A stretch of 64,000 bases of DNA from Chaetoceros tenuissimus (lineage: Eukaryota; Bacillariophyta; Thalassiosirophyceae; Chaetocerotales; Chaetocerotaceae): the NCBI GenBank assembly GCA_021927905.1, contig BLLK01000047.1, positions 620,001 through 684,000 on the forward strand, written 5' to 3'. The notes below the pieces were generated by a model. It did not search any database. It saw only the letters and a list, made by a program, of their open reading frames with translations, and was not told where the DNA came from. Shown here one piece after another: positions 30,865-41,207 of this stretch. Within the stretch, counting starts at the first letter, position 1. Each line of letters starts with the position of its first letter. A program made the position numbers and the translations under genes.

Positions 30865-32502
30865 ATGGACGAATCAGGACATAATCCAATAGACGACAAC
30901 TTTCAAACACCTCCAGAATCTCCACAGTGGTTTCATCGAGAAAAGATAGATGTGCTTCCAGAATCATCATCGGCAGAACAAAGCAAATACATAATGGATG
31001 CTCTTGAGAATGAAGAAAAGGTGGAACAAGATTCTCAACAAGAATCTGTAGCTATGGAACAGCATCAACGGCATGATATACCAATTTTACCCATGCCAGA
31101 CGTACCGCCACCTCCGCCGCCAATGACTCCAAGTAGTGTTCATGAGGAATTGCAATTGGAAAATACAGAAGAAGCCATTGAAGATGATGGACTTGACCAG
31201 GCGGCAATGACTACACTGTCTCCTTCAAACTCACTTCCCATAGATTCGACAAAAGATACAGCATCTGCCTCAATGATTAAGAATGAAGAAAAATTGGATC
31301 AATCGTCAAATATACCGGTAGAAAAGAAGAAAAAGAAAAAGACCAAATCGAAAAAGAATAAAGAGTCCATCGATGAAAAAGGAACCAAGAAAACAAAACG
31401 AAAAAAAGAGATTGAAAAGGAAGGTACCAAGAAAACAAAGAAAAAGTCCAAAAAGAGCAAGGATTTATCGTCCAAAGAAAAATATGCAAAATATAGAGAT
31501 GAAGAATATTATTATGATTCAGATGGTGAAGATCGACCATCTGTGCTTTCCTTTTGTAAACCAGAACCGCCACCACCGCCAAAATCGAAAAAGAAAAAGA
31601 CAAAGTCTACAAAAGCAAAATCTGTAAAGCCAAAGGCAAAGAAGAAGCGAAAGGAAAATGAAGATTGGAATCGCTTACCAGAACAGAACAAGAGCAAGCA
31701 AAACAAGAACAAATCTAGTTTCTTGGCGAATCTTCCCACACCAAAAATTGGCAGACGAGTGAGAATGCGTTTACCCGGTGAAAGAATCAACACTGGTGTT
31801 CTAAATTCAGCAGCAGGAGAAGGGACGACTATACCACAATTATTGGAAACTATGAGGTATTCTACTCTCGTTTTATGCGGTGTGACAATTTGTTTTGAAT
31901 CATGGGCCATGTTTTTCAATGCAATTCTTTTGAAACCAGATAGGGTCATTTTAGGTGTATATCTACTCTTTTTTGTGGGGTTACTTTTGATATATGAATT
32001 TGTGAGAGGAAACCCAGTGCCTACTGTTGATCATACAGCAATGCTCGCAAATGCTATTCCATTTTTGGGAAATGGGAACATCAATTCTAGAGATTTGAAT
32101 ACTGAGGATGTTGTGGGTTTAGTATGGACTGTAGTTTTGCAGAAACGATGGGTGAGAAGGATACGATACTTTTTGCAGAATAATTTTGGGATTCTTTACT
32201 CCTGTTTAGGGAAAGGATTCTACTTTTGCTTCGTTGGAACAGTTGCGATTGGTCAGAAATTTATCATCATTGAATTGGTTGGCATTGGCTTCATAGTGTT
32301 GGGATTATGGACCATCACACTAAGCTATCGCTACCCAGCTATCGAAAAGGCCATGATTGTTGATTTGGAACGAGAATTTGGAACTATGGATGGATCAAGC
32401 TCAAGATCTCACTCAAATTCTATCTCATTGTCTTGGACAAGTGTACATAGTAGTATCAACAATGGCGGCGACGAGACTACATCATTACTTAATAAAGTGT
32501 GA
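30865..32502 (+). CDS. COPI-associated/TVP15-like membrane protein with long charged N-terminus
   Basis: 545 residues. The first ~310 are low-complexity: acidic with a proline run (PDVPPPPPPMTPSS), then several Lys-rich blocks (EKKKKKKTKSKKNKES). The C-terminal ~190 residues hold four membrane helices in the order of the COPI_assoc / TVP15 family: STLVLCGVTICFESWAMFF, LGVYLLFFVGLLLIYEF, NNFGILYSCLGKGFYFCFVG and IIIELVGIGFIVLG. These small Golgi proteins act in vesicle traffic. The long charged extension is absent from yeast TVP15 and may be a cytosolic interaction arm. Ends with a Ser-rich tail. Single exon. Confidence 0.7.
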   Translation: MDESGHNPIDDNFQTPPESPQWFHREKIDVLPESSSAEQSKYIMDALENEEKVEQDSQQESVAMEQHQRHDIPILPMPDVPPPPPPMTPSSVHEELQLENTEEAIEDDGLDQAAMTTLSPSNSLPIDSTKDTASASMIKNEEKLDQSSNIPVEKKKKKKTKSKKNKESIDEKGTKKTKRKKEIEKEGTKKTKKKSKKSKDLSSKEKYAKYRDEEYYYDSDGEDRPSVLSFCKPEPPPPPKSKKKKTKSTKAKSVKPKAKKKRKENEDWNRLPEQNKSKQNKNKSSFLANLPTPKIGRRVRMRLPGERINTGVLNSAAGEGTTIPQLLETMRYSTLVLCGVTICFESWAMFFNAILLKPDRVILGVYLLFFVGLLLIYEFVRGNPVPTVDHTAMLANAIPFLGNGNINSRDLNTEDVVGLVWTVVLQKRWVRRIRYFLQNNFGILYSCLGKGFYFCFVGTVAIGQKFIIIELVGIGFIVLGLWTITLSYRYPAIEKAMIVDLEREFGTMDGSSSRSHSNSISLSWTSVHSSINNGGDETTSLLNKV

Positions 32503-32572
32503 AAGATGCAGTAGTAGCAGAGCATGAACTTTGTTATTATAAAGTTAACAACTAAATTCACTGTCTAAAGAC

Positions 32573-34102
32573 TTATCGTTTCACTGTACTGGTATCGGAG
32601 TTTCCTAACGATAAACCAACTGACAAAAAATGACTCGCCTTTGACTGGCCATAGGAAATGTCATCATCCATAAAGCTCTCTTCACAGGGATCAGAGTCTT
32701 TCGGTTCTATTTCAAGTTTGTTTGAATCACTTTCAGTTCTTCTTTGACTCCTTTGTTTCGGAAATTGTCGCGGTCCTTGTTGTACTCCTGCTTTCATTCC
32801 GCCATCCATGAAAGAAAACCCGGATATATCTGTTGCATCTCCTCTACTTGTCTGATTTTGCACTGATAAATCCTCGCTTTTCACAGAACTCGCCTTGATT
32901 TTCTCGTTGTCATCTTGCGAGACTGGATTTGAAGAATAGGAGCTGCTTTCTGCAACATTCACGACGGCAAGATCAAGTTGGGCAATATTTTGTACGGGTA
33001 CCATGATCAATTCAATGTTCCCAACGACTTGCCTTTCGGTAAAAGCATCCTTGGGTGACACAATTATCAGCCTTAATGCCTCTATCCAATCTAGACAGTC
33101 GTTGTTGACTCTTGTCAAAACATATACCTTATGATACATGAAAATGAGCAAGTTCAAAAAGCCCTGTAAAGGCATGAAGAACAAATACGTCGTCTGAAAA
33201 AAGGGAAACCATGATAAGATACTAGACCCCCAAACGATTATGCATGCGATGAGGTACATGAGTGCCTGCCAGGTGATGATTTTGGAATCACATTTCTTCA
33301 AGTACCGTAATCTCTGTGCTACGGCACTCTTTGGGCTCTGAACTTGAAAAATGTTGTCTTGTCCACATTCATGGCAATCACGCTCTTCTGATTCTGATTC
33401 ATTCTCCACCTTTTCTGCACAGACAGTGTAAACTATCATCGCCATGGAAAGAAACAGAACCGCCATAAGGATTCCAAGAAATATCATCGAATAATCAAAG
33501 TAAAATCCTTTGACCCAATAATTATCATCGCGTGACCCTCGTATACATTCAATATTGGTGCGAGACCCACATTGATAAGGGTATTCTCCAAAAAAGCAGA
33601 ATGGCTCGTGAGGCGTCGGATTGATCATGTCATGAGTTAAAAACAAACACGGAAGCACCATAGCTAATGGAGTACACAGTAAAAACAGCGGTTCTGCAAA
33701 CTTTCTAAACTTTTCATCGTCAACGTTGTATCGAATCGCAAAGAAATAATATATGTTGAGTAACATATTTGTCAACACACACATACCCAGACCGAGAAGC
33801 AACAGAAAACCTTGCGCACTACATGTTGCAACTGATCCGAATGAAGATGCACCGCCATAGTCATACACGTCCGAGACATTGCTGGGCATGGGTAATGTAA
33901 CCAGCAGTATGCATAATGAAGGTATTGCATCAAAGAAGCTCATGAAGAACATGATTCTATGATATTGTGTATTCTGCTTCGACCGAAATATCGTTATCAT
34001 AATGAATGACGATGAAAGAAACGACAGTGTTCCGGCAACTATAGCTAGGATCAGACCTATGGAAGAGATTGCAGTGGGCAGGGGTAACTCAGTTTGATCC
34101 AT
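32573..34102 (-). CDS. Seven-helix receptor-like protein (7TM family, member 2)
   Basis: 509 residues with seven helices over ~12-335, starting MDQTELPLPTAISS. Extracellular loop 2 is Cys-rich (EPFCFFGEYPYQCGS, IECIRG), suggesting disulphides. The third cytosolic loop is acidic (EKVENESESEERDC) and the C-tail Ser/Gln-rich and probably phosphorylated. Helix 7 ends LLIFMYHKVYVLTRV. It is a close tandem paralogue of the gene at 34669-36180: the membrane core is nearly identical at DNA level, while the third loop and tail differ strongly. Resembles GPCRs in topology but lacks the class A DRY/NPxxY motifs; G-protein coupling is unproven. Confidence 0.78.
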   Translation of the reverse strand: MDQTELPLPTAISSIGLILAIVAGTLSFLSSSFIMITIFRSKQNTQYHRIMFFMSFFDAIPSLCILLVTLPMPSNVSDVYDYGGASSFGSVATCSAQGFLLLLGLGMCVLTNMLLNIYYFFAIRYNVDDEKFRKFAEPLFLLCTPLAMVLPCLFLTHDMINPTPHEPFCFFGEYPYQCGSRTNIECIRGSRDDNYWVKGFYFDYSMIFLGILMAVLFLSMAMIVYTVCAEKVENESESEERDCHECGQDNIFQVQSPKSAVAQRLRYLKKCDSKIITWQALMYLIACIIVWGSSILSWFPFFQTTYLFFMPLQGFLNLLIFMYHKVYVLTRVNNDCLDWIEALRLIIVSPKDAFTERQVVGNIELIMVPVQNIAQLDLAVVNVAESSSYSSNPVSQDDNEKIKASSVKSEDLSVQNQTSRGDATDISGFSFMDGGMKAGVQQGPRQFPKQRSQRRTESDSNKLEIEPKDSDPCEESFMDDDISYGQSKASHFLSVGLSLGNSDTSTVKR

Positions 34103-34668
34103 ATTTTCGGTATTAAGTATTTATGGAAGAATCAGAATGTACTTGGATATTTTGCTGAAGAATTTGCACTTGCTTCTTGGGAATAGTTGGTCTGTTTGCT
34201 TTTTCGCTGAGACATGCTATCAGAGGTTGTTGCAAGAGGAAGAGAGACGAGAAGCAGACTTTCTCTGTTGTTATATGTAACTCTTCTCCTTCCCGTAAAA
34301 GTCAGAGTTACAAATCATGCTTACAGGCAAGAAGAATTTTGTGATTCTTTCTGGGATAAGGTGGCAACCATCATTGCTATTCTGTACTATCTACTCGCAT
34401 GATCGACAAGCCTAGCTAGACAAAAAGCCTAAAACCAGCATTTTGGACTTTTTGTAGAATCAATTTTGTACTGTTGAAAATCAACATGAACACATTCTCG
34501 TATAAATGTAAATAATACAGCAGAGTATTAGCTAGAAAAAGGATAATAGGCTTTGATCACAATGTAACGTTCAGCACTACAAGTTGTATTCATATTCTTC
34601 AAATAAGTCTCCATTTATTAAATTCACTCTTTATCAAACATCAAATTCATTTTTATAAAACATTGAAC
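34103..34668. other. Spacer between tandem 7TM genes (566 bp)
   Basis: Promoter of the upstream-facing copy (member 2) and 3' flank of member 3. AT-rich, no gene. Confidence 0.5.
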
Positions 34669-36180
34669 TCATTCTTCCATGAGCTTTGTATCTGACTGTT
34701 GTCCATACGATAAACCAGCTGAGAAAAAATGACTGGCCTTTGATTGTTGATCGTATGAAATGTCATCATCTCTAAAGTTTTCTGGAACAGACTCGACACC
34801 CTCCCCTGCTTCATGTAATTGAGAAGTTTTAACGTTGTTCAAAGGTGCATTTGAATGCAGAGTATGATTCTGTGCTTCAGTTGGTCCATGATCGACCTTT
34901 GTGTATTCATCGCTCTTATAAGAAAAGCCTGATAAGTTTGTTGCGCCTCCTCTGCTGGACTGATTTTGGACTGACAAATCGCCACTCTGGACTGACTTTG
35001 GTTTGCACGAGTGTTCATTTGAGTCAGGATCGGAGGTTACGCTCATGTCTGCAATATCTTTGAAAGCGTGGTGAAGTTGTGCAATATGATCGGATGGATG
35101 CATGACGAAATCTATATTTCCAACGAGTTGTCCATCCGTCACAGCATCCTTTGGTGACACAATTATCAGCCTTAATGCCTCTATCCAATCTAGACAGTCG
35201 TTGTTGACTCTTGTCAAAACATATACCTTATGATACATGAAAATGAGCAAGTTCAAAAAGCCCTGTAAAGGCATGAAGAACAAATATGTCGTCTGAAAAA
35301 AGGGAAACCATGATAAGATACTAGACCCCCAAACGATTATACATGCGGTGAGGTACATGAGTGCCTGCCAGGTGATAATTTTAGACTCGGACCTCTTCAC
35401 GCGCCGTAAGGAGGATCTCTGTTGTATTTGAGTATCTTCGTCACGCTGAGAATGTTCATTGTCGTCTTCTTCTTCATTCTCTACATTTTCTGCACAGACA
35501 GTGTAAACTATCATCGCCATGGAAAGAAACAGAACCGCCATAAGAATTCCAAGAAATATCATCGAATAATCAAAGTAAAATCCTTTGACCCAATAATTAT
35601 CATCGCGTGACCCTCGTATACATTCAATATTGGTGCGAGACCCACATTGATAAGGGTATTCTCCAAAAAAGCAGAATGGCTCGTGAGGCGTCGGATTGAA
35701 CATATCGTACCTTAACAAGGTGCCAGGAAGCACCATAGCTAATGGAGTACACAGCAAAAACAGCGGTTCCGCCACTTTCTTGAATTTCTCATCGGGAACG
35801 TTGTATCGAATCGCAAAGAAATAATATATGTTGAGTAACATATTTGTCAACACGCACATACCCAGACCGAGAAGTAACAGAAAACCTTGTGCACTACATG
35901 TTGCAACTGATCCGAATGAAGATGCACCGCCAGGAAAATCATAGACATCCGTAACACTTCTTGGCATGGGTAATGTAACCAGCAAGATACATAGCGAAGA
36001 TAACGCATCCCAGAAGCTCATGAAGAACATGATTCTATGATATTGTGTATTCTGCTTTGACCGAAATATCGTGATCATAATGAATGAAGATGAAAGAAAC
36101 GATAGACTTCCGGCGACTATAGCTAGGATCAGACCTATGGAAGAGATTGCAGTGGGCAGGGGTAACTCGGTTTGATCCAT
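34669..36180 (-). CDS. Seven-helix receptor-like protein (7TM family, member 3)
   Basis: 503 residues, same start (MDQTELPLPTAISS), helices and Cys-rich extracellular loop as the neighbour at 32573-34102. Differences cluster in the third cytosolic loop (ENVENEEEDDNEHSQRDEDT), one short extracellular stretch (RYDMFNPTPH) and the C-terminal tail (ends SYGQQSDTKLMEE). Same strand and 566 bp apart, so a tandem duplicate whose core was kept alike, by recency or gene conversion. A TGACGTCA site stands 255 bp upstream of its ATG, not found before the sister gene. Confidence 0.78.
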   Translation of the reverse strand: MDQTELPLPTAISSIGLILAIVAGSLSFLSSSFIMITIFRSKQNTQYHRIMFFMSFWDALSSLCILLVTLPMPRSVTDVYDFPGGASSFGSVATCSAQGFLLLLGLGMCVLTNMLLNIYYFFAIRYNVPDEKFKKVAEPLFLLCTPLAMVLPGTLLRYDMFNPTPHEPFCFFGEYPYQCGSRTNIECIRGSRDDNYWVKGFYFDYSMIFLGILMAVLFLSMAMIVYTVCAENVENEEEDDNEHSQRDEDTQIQQRSSLRRVKRSESKIITWQALMYLTACIIVWGSSILSWFPFFQTTYLFFMPLQGFLNLLIFMYHKVYVLTRVNNDCLDWIEALRLIIVSPKDAVTDGQLVGNIDFVMHPSDHIAQLHHAFKDIADMSVTSDPDSNEHSCKPKSVQSGDLSVQNQSSRGGATNLSGFSYKSDEYTKVDHGPTEAQNHTLHSNAPLNNVKTSQLHEAGEGVESVPENFRDDDISYDQQSKASHFFSAGLSYGQQSDTKLMEE

Positions 36181-36707
36181 ATTTCTTTACTACAAGATAG
36201 GTATCACAACTAAGATTCTTGGCACGTAAGTCGTAATGTAAGTAGCTCGATTAAGTTCGATGCTATTGTTGAAAAATTACAAGGCTTAGTTTGCGTCACA
36301 AACTCAACTAGTTGCCTTGTTATCTTGAAGGTTACCAATAGTAGACTAGGCTAGCACACTAGCGGGTATTTTACGTTTTACGAGTAGACAGGAAGAGGAA
36401 GGAAATAGACAGAAGACATTTTTACTTATTCGGATGACGTCATCTCCATCGACTCCCGAATTCGACAACGATGTAAAGTACGGTAGGTGGTAACGTAGGT
36501 TCTACAAGAGAAAATCAATCGTAGAAAGCTTGACAAAGGGGACATTTTCATTTCCCATCTTCTCCCCCCCCACGGAAGAGGGGTTAGCGAAAACCCAATT
36601 CCCCTCCAAAAGAAATACTATTGGCAATTTTCAAATTTGCAGACAAAATAGAATATATTTCACCATATAGATTGATAAAATCACTTCAATAGATCTTCTT
36701 ACGACGC
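36181..36707. promoter_or_regulatory. Upstream region of 7TM member 3 with CRE palindrome (36435-36442)
   Basis: 527 bp without a gene. Contains GATGACGTCATC (an extended palindrome around TGACGTCA at 36435-36442) and a C-run with GAAGAGGGGTTAGCG near 36565-36590, visibly different in base composition from its surroundings. Confidence 0.4.
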
Positions 36708-38114
36708 TTACAATTCATCATTGGTACTACTTTTTTGGAAACTTTTCTCTCTTTCATCTACGTCGTTTTCATGAAATTGAAATGTCTTCAAATGATTCGG
36801 CCAAGGGTCACTGGATGATTTTCTTGTGATGCGAGATATTGAACCTTCGCATTTGTCCACATAGGATTTGAGACAAGTACCTGTCCCTCTGTAGTCATCC
36901 AAACTTTTTCTCAATGGACAGTACATGTTTCCATGTGCTCGAAAACTTCTAGACAACGAAGAATCACTTGCTAATAATTTTCCATTACATGCTTCAAATG
37001 CTTGGTTGTGAGGAGTGTGACCAACGACTATTCTGCTCAAATCAGGGACTTTTGTAGTTGCTTTATCTGCATTGAAGTGCATATTTTTAATGACAAAGTC
37101 AACTTCTTGGCATCCCTTTTGTTGATCGAAATAACCACGATGCTGAATCATATCCATAATTAATTCCAAGGCGAATCCACCAGTCAATCTTGCTTCTATC
37201 TGATTTGCTCCCTTGACTTTTTCTAGCTCTTCTTGGAAAAAAGATGTCCATCTTGCATTTGTATCTCTATGAAGTATTTCCTCCAAGCTTTTTCCTTCCT
37301 GCTGTGCAGTATTCGCAACATATTGTAACAAACGATCGCTTACGCCTCCATGAACAGTCAATGCGTCCCCCACAATAGCAACAATAGGTTGCTGTGTCAT
37401 CCATTTCAGTAAACCTGAATCGAATAGACCCTGTGCATACTCTTTTCGCCAAGTGTCCAGACGCTCAATAGCCCTCTCTCTCAATTTTACATCTGTATCA
37501 AAAGGGGGAATCTTTTCAAATAGATCCACCTGATCTGCTGAGCAGTTCGGTGCACATAGATGCATATTTCCCTCCAATCTTCGATCATATATATAAGACA
37601 GAGCCAGTAGGATCTCCCCTAGAATTTCTTCATCGTCATCACGATCTTGTACCCACTCTGATTCAATGTACTCTTCAGGATGCATGAAGGAATATGCATA
37701 GTCGTAAAAGGGGTGTGTCAATGGATGAGGATTCTCTTCTGAAAAAGAGAGTGCAGTATCCAGCACAAGAAATACATCATGATTACCCAACATGGTCACA
37801 ATATTATTTGGAAACGTTTCTCGTAATTCACGTACGAATTTAAGAACAGAAGCCGATGCACTTCCTTTATCTACATAGTCTCCAAGGAATACTATAGCAT
37901 CTTTTTCTGGATCTCCTAGCCACTCAAATGGTGAAGCTGTAATGTTGACCAAGTTTGTTTTTGTCACCCATTGCTTTGCACATTCCACGTCGGCATGAAG
38001 ATCACCAATGAAGTGAATGGACGTTAATTCATCAGAAAGCTTCTGTAGGTTCTGACCCTTTGTTGCTGCAAATGTAGCTAGGGAAATGAGCAATGATGTC
38101 AAGCAGTTCTTCAT
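36708..38114 (-). CDS. Secreted calcineurin-like phosphoesterase
   Basis: 468 residues. An N-terminal signal peptide (MKNCLTSLLISLATFAATKG) is followed by a metallophosphatase domain with the full set of metal motifs: GDLHAD (~37-42), GDYVDKG (~77-83), GNHD (~109-112) and the later VVGHTPHNQ. The layout is that of the Shewanella-like/PPP-related phosphatases found in algae and bacteria, which hydrolyse phosphate esters with two metal ions. Conserved cysteines (CAPNC, C near the tail) fit a secreted protein. The substrate is not deducible. Single exon; start at 38114 is the only ATG giving the signal peptide. Confidence 0.88.
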   Translation of the reverse strand: MKNCLTSLLISLATFAATKGQNLQKLSDELTSIHFIGDLHADVECAKQWVTKTNLVNITASPFEWLGDPEKDAIVFLGDYVDKGSASASVLKFVRELRETFPNNIVTMLGNHDVFLVLDTALSFSEENPHPLTHPFYDYAYSFMHPEEYIESEWVQDRDDDEEILGEILLALSYIYDRRLEGNMHLCAPNCSADQVDLFEKIPPFDTDVKLRERAIERLDTWRKEYAQGLFDSGLLKWMTQQPIVAIVGDALTVHGGVSDRLLQYVANTAQQEGKSLEEILHRDTNARWTSFFQEELEKVKGANQIEARLTGGFALELIMDMIQHRGYFDQQKGCQEVDFVIKNMHFNADKATTKVPDLSRIVVGHTPHNQAFEACNGKLLASDSSLSRSFRAHGNMYCPLRKSLDDYRGTGTCLKSYVDKCEGSISRITRKSSSDPWPNHLKTFQFHENDVDEREKSFQKSSTNDEL

Positions 38115-38565
38115 TTATGCAAATCTATGTGTGTTTGAATCAGTGAATTGGAACAATAAATAAGTACATGAACAACAATGCATTGGTCTGTTGAATTGAC
38201 ACGTGAACGTGAAATAAAGACAACAATTTTCCCAAATCAATAGGTTATCGGTACAAAGGGGAGACGGAAAAACGAAAAAACGGGGAGAAAAATAAATTTT
38301 CAAGTCCCAAAAACCAAAAATATATTTTGGCTATTTCATCAGGAGAGCATTTTCTTTGCTACGTAATAGAGTAGGTTGGATACGCCGATTTTTCGCCTTC
38401 ATTTTTTACTGATCTGTGAATTATCTGTGAACCCTGAACCGAACACCAAACTCAAAACAGGAAACTAATTCATCGTCATCAGATCTACTACTAGGAGTGA
38501 ATCTCATATCATATTTACATCTGAACTAGACGACTATAAGAATCACCACAATTCAATCTTGAGCA
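38115..38565. other. Divergent promoter region (451 bp)
   Basis: Between the phosphoesterase and the PhyH-like gene. AT-rich; no gene, no strong motif. Confidence 0.5.
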
Positions 38566-39669
38566 ATGATGGGAAACAGAACTGAATCCTCTTTCTTCGT
38601 ATTGCTATCTCTAGCATTGTCACTTGTGGTGTTGTATTCGCCGAATGCATTCTTGGTAGCTGCAAATTCTGAGCAAACTTGTTCATCAGATTACTCTTCA
38701 GCCCCAGCCGAATTCAATCTAACCGCATCACAAATTGAAGAGTATGAAAGAGATGGCTTCATCATTGTCAAAGGCTTGATTCAGGGAGAAGATTTAACAA
38801 AAGCAATTCAAGCAGTGAATAAGATTCAAAAAAGGCAGTCGATTGGACAGCGGATATTTTATAAATTGATGCCTACATATAAAAACCTTTCATTTCAAAC
38901 TTGGAGAAGTCATAAAGCTTTGGAACATATAGCTTTTGATTCAGCTGCTCCGACTATTTCTGCGAAATTGATGGGACTAGATTCTTCTGTAGATGGTGAA
39001 ACTCGCTCGCTGAGGTTGCTGAAAGATGCTGTGCTAGGATATACTGCAGGAGATAAAGGATGCGGATGGCATGTGGATGATAAGATGTTTTGGCCATGTG
39101 AGGATCGCAAATTTGGAGATCGGGATGCTGGAATCAATGTATGGATTACTTTATCTCCAATTTCAGCAAAAGAAGGAGGGGGGCTTGCTGTTGCGAAAGG
39201 ATCACACAAAGTATCATTTGCAGAGAAAGCGAGAGAGGTCATTGCAGAAAAGGGAGGACTAACAACCTGTCATTTGAAAAGCTTAGACCCACAATTGAAT
39301 GCAAATATGGAAGAGTTGAAAGAATTGCATGACTTGGAAGCAGGTGATGCCATTTTTCACAATCGGTATCTTTTTCATAGAGTACAATCATTTTTTGATG
39401 AGGAGAACAGTAGAAACAAAAAGACAAAGCAAAGAATTTCTTTGAGATACGTTTCTGCTGGTGATACTTTCTATGATGACATGGGACGCGAGGGAAAAGC
39501 CATCGAAGCTAGAGGATTGAAAACAGGCGACGTAATCAGTAAAGGTGAAGCTTGGTTTCCACAAACTTGGCCATATCGTCTGACAGCTGAAAAGAACGTG
39601 AGGGTTAAAGCTGAAAAGAATCCATTTGACTTGTTGAAAGTTTTGAAATTGATAAAGAATTTTAAGTAG
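38566..39669 (+). CDS. Phytanoyl-CoA dioxygenase-like 2-oxoglutarate/Fe(II) oxygenase, secretory pathway
   Basis: 367 residues. A hydrophobic N-terminus (~10-34, FFVLLSLALSLVVLYSP) is a signal peptide or anchor. The PhyH fold follows: FNLTASQIEEYERDGFIIVKG opens the family, the iron facial triad is H-V-D (CGWHVDDKMFW) plus the distal His in YLFHRVQSF, and the 2-oxoglutarate-binding Arg lies in KQRISLRYV. GGLAVAKGSHK is a family hallmark. Such enzymes hydroxylate varied small molecules; entry into the ER argues against the peroxisomal phytanic-acid role. Single exon, ending in a Lys-rich stretch. Confidence 0.88.
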   Translation: MMGNRTESSFFVLLSLALSLVVLYSPNAFLVAANSEQTCSSDYSSAPAEFNLTASQIEEYERDGFIIVKGLIQGEDLTKAIQAVNKIQKRQSIGQRIFYKLMPTYKNLSFQTWRSHKALEHIAFDSAAPTISAKLMGLDSSVDGETRSLRLLKDAVLGYTAGDKGCGWHVDDKMFWPCEDRKFGDRDAGINVWITLSPISAKEGGGLAVAKGSHKVSFAEKAREVIAEKGGLTTCHLKSLDPQLNANMEELKELHDLEAGDAIFHNRYLFHRVQSFFDEENSRNKKTKQRISLRYVSAGDTFYDDMGREGKAIEARGLKTGDVISKGEAWFPQTWPYRLTAEKNVRVKAEKNPFDLLKVLKLIKNFK

Positions 39670-39697
39670 GGAATAAATCAAGTTTTGCTCTATATTT

Positions 39698-40832
39698 TTA
39701 ATCCCAAGACTTTTTGGAGTTCTTCTTTCCTTTTTGGGATTTGGAAGATCTTAGACTTCCACTTACTTCTTCCATCAGTGCTGAATCAGAATCTGAGCAA
39801 GAAGTCGCCTTTGGTCCAATGAATAGTACAGTTACCATGCCTGTGTCTGCATCATAATCCACTGATAGGCTACTTGGAAGTTCCTTGATAGTTCGACCTT
39901 CGTATTGATACTCCTCTGTAAATCCATGGGACTCATTTCCTGTCATCCATGTTAATGGAATCATTGGTTCGACAAAGTTCTAATGTAATAGAAAAATGAG
40001 GATGGCTTCATGTATTATTTTTACACCAACAACACACAAGTTTACTTACAATATTTCCATCGTATGTTCCAAGGATATAAATTGGGTTGATCCATGGATT
40101 ATCTGGACTTGGAGTCTGATCGCCTTGCCAAGCATGACCACCCATCATCATAACAAAAGCAGAATTGTCAACTACGAACCCCTTGGGCATGTTGCTGTAG
40201 TCGTCTGTTCCAAAAACTTTCTTGACGTTGAAATAAGCTTTTCGATAAAAAGTACATGTAACATTAGGGAAATGAACCAAGAACTTGTATAATTTCCACT
40301 TCTTCTTCTAGTACTTACCTCGACCACTATCACTACTTTGTGCACCAGGGGTTACATCGCATGCAGGTGAAGGAAGGTCAAGAACACAAGTCATACAGGT
40401 TCTTTCATAAGGCGTCATTCTATAAAAGTGCAAATCATAATGAGGGACTGTAAACGCTCCAAGTGGAGGATGCCCACATGGATTGAAGCTAAGATCTACA
40501 TGGTCAAATCCAGTGGCTTCCTTGATGTCATCTTCAAATGAAATATACCATGATCTATGTTTCAAGTATGGAATACCATTTGAATCAACCGCTGGAGGCC
40601 CGTTCATAGCATTGCACTGCACAGATAGATCATCAGGGATAGGTTGTTCTTCATCATGCTTGAAAGATACTTTGAGAGAATAAGTACACGCTTCATCATC
40701 CTCTGACATCTGGACAGAATAATTGAAGCGTTCTTTGATTTCATCTCCTGATGTTCCAAGCATCTCAATTGGAACACATTCCTCGCCTAGAGCGAAAGAC
40801 TGAATAAGTAAAAGAGGCAATACGAAACGCAT
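39698..40832 (-). CDS. Secreted DUF5602/TTHB210-like protein, one in-frame stop
   Basis: Exon A 40832-40050 and exon B 39979-39698, with a 70-nt intron that joins GTYDGNI-NFVEPMIPL. The first ATG (40832) gives a signal peptide (MRFVLPLLLIQSFALG). Family features: NPCGHPPLGAFTVPHYDLHFY, MGGHAW and YILGTYDGN...FVEPMIPL match the layout of bacterial DUF5602 proteins (PHFDFHFY...GSYDGKV...EPMITL), function unknown. A TAG at 40310-40308 interrupts exon A: both sides are coding in the same frame (DSGRGKY before, KKKWKLYKFLVHFP after). A GTAAGT is present there, but no GT-AG intron of length divisible by three fits. Either a nonsense allele, an assembly error or unusual decoding. C-terminus basic. 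Confidence 0.72.
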
Positions 40833-41207
40833 GATGATAAGCAAAAGTTCAAAAATATGTCGAGTAATTCATTACAGGAAGAAATATGAAACATATGAAA
40901 GAAGAGGAGTTCTCGTTTGTGAAGATTCTCGATCGTAAAACATCTTAGAATAGAAAGATGAGAACCCTAAAATTAATCCTAGACCAAAATAGCTTCATTG
41001 ACTTCCATCATTTTTTAATTTAGAGGAATTTCAGTTTGTTTCAAGATTACTTTCTCCTTTCTCCTTTCTCTAGCCAGGTTAAGGAGTAATGAGTAATGAG
41101 CTCGCTTATCCACTTCACCTTCACTTTTTTCGTCCTTTTAATACTACTACAAAGGAAAGCCCTAGAGTGCTCATCTTTGACTAGGCTCCGATCATATAAT
41201 TTAAAAT
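40833..41207. other. Divergent promoter region (375 bp)
   Basis: Between the DUF5602-like gene and the PhnP-like hydrolase; no gene seen. Confidence 0.5.

Noticed and set aside
40274-40314. Tiny intron (11-35 nt) to remove the TAG in the DUF5602-like gene
   Set aside because: All GT-AG options change the frame; length is also below any other intron in the window (71 nt or more).
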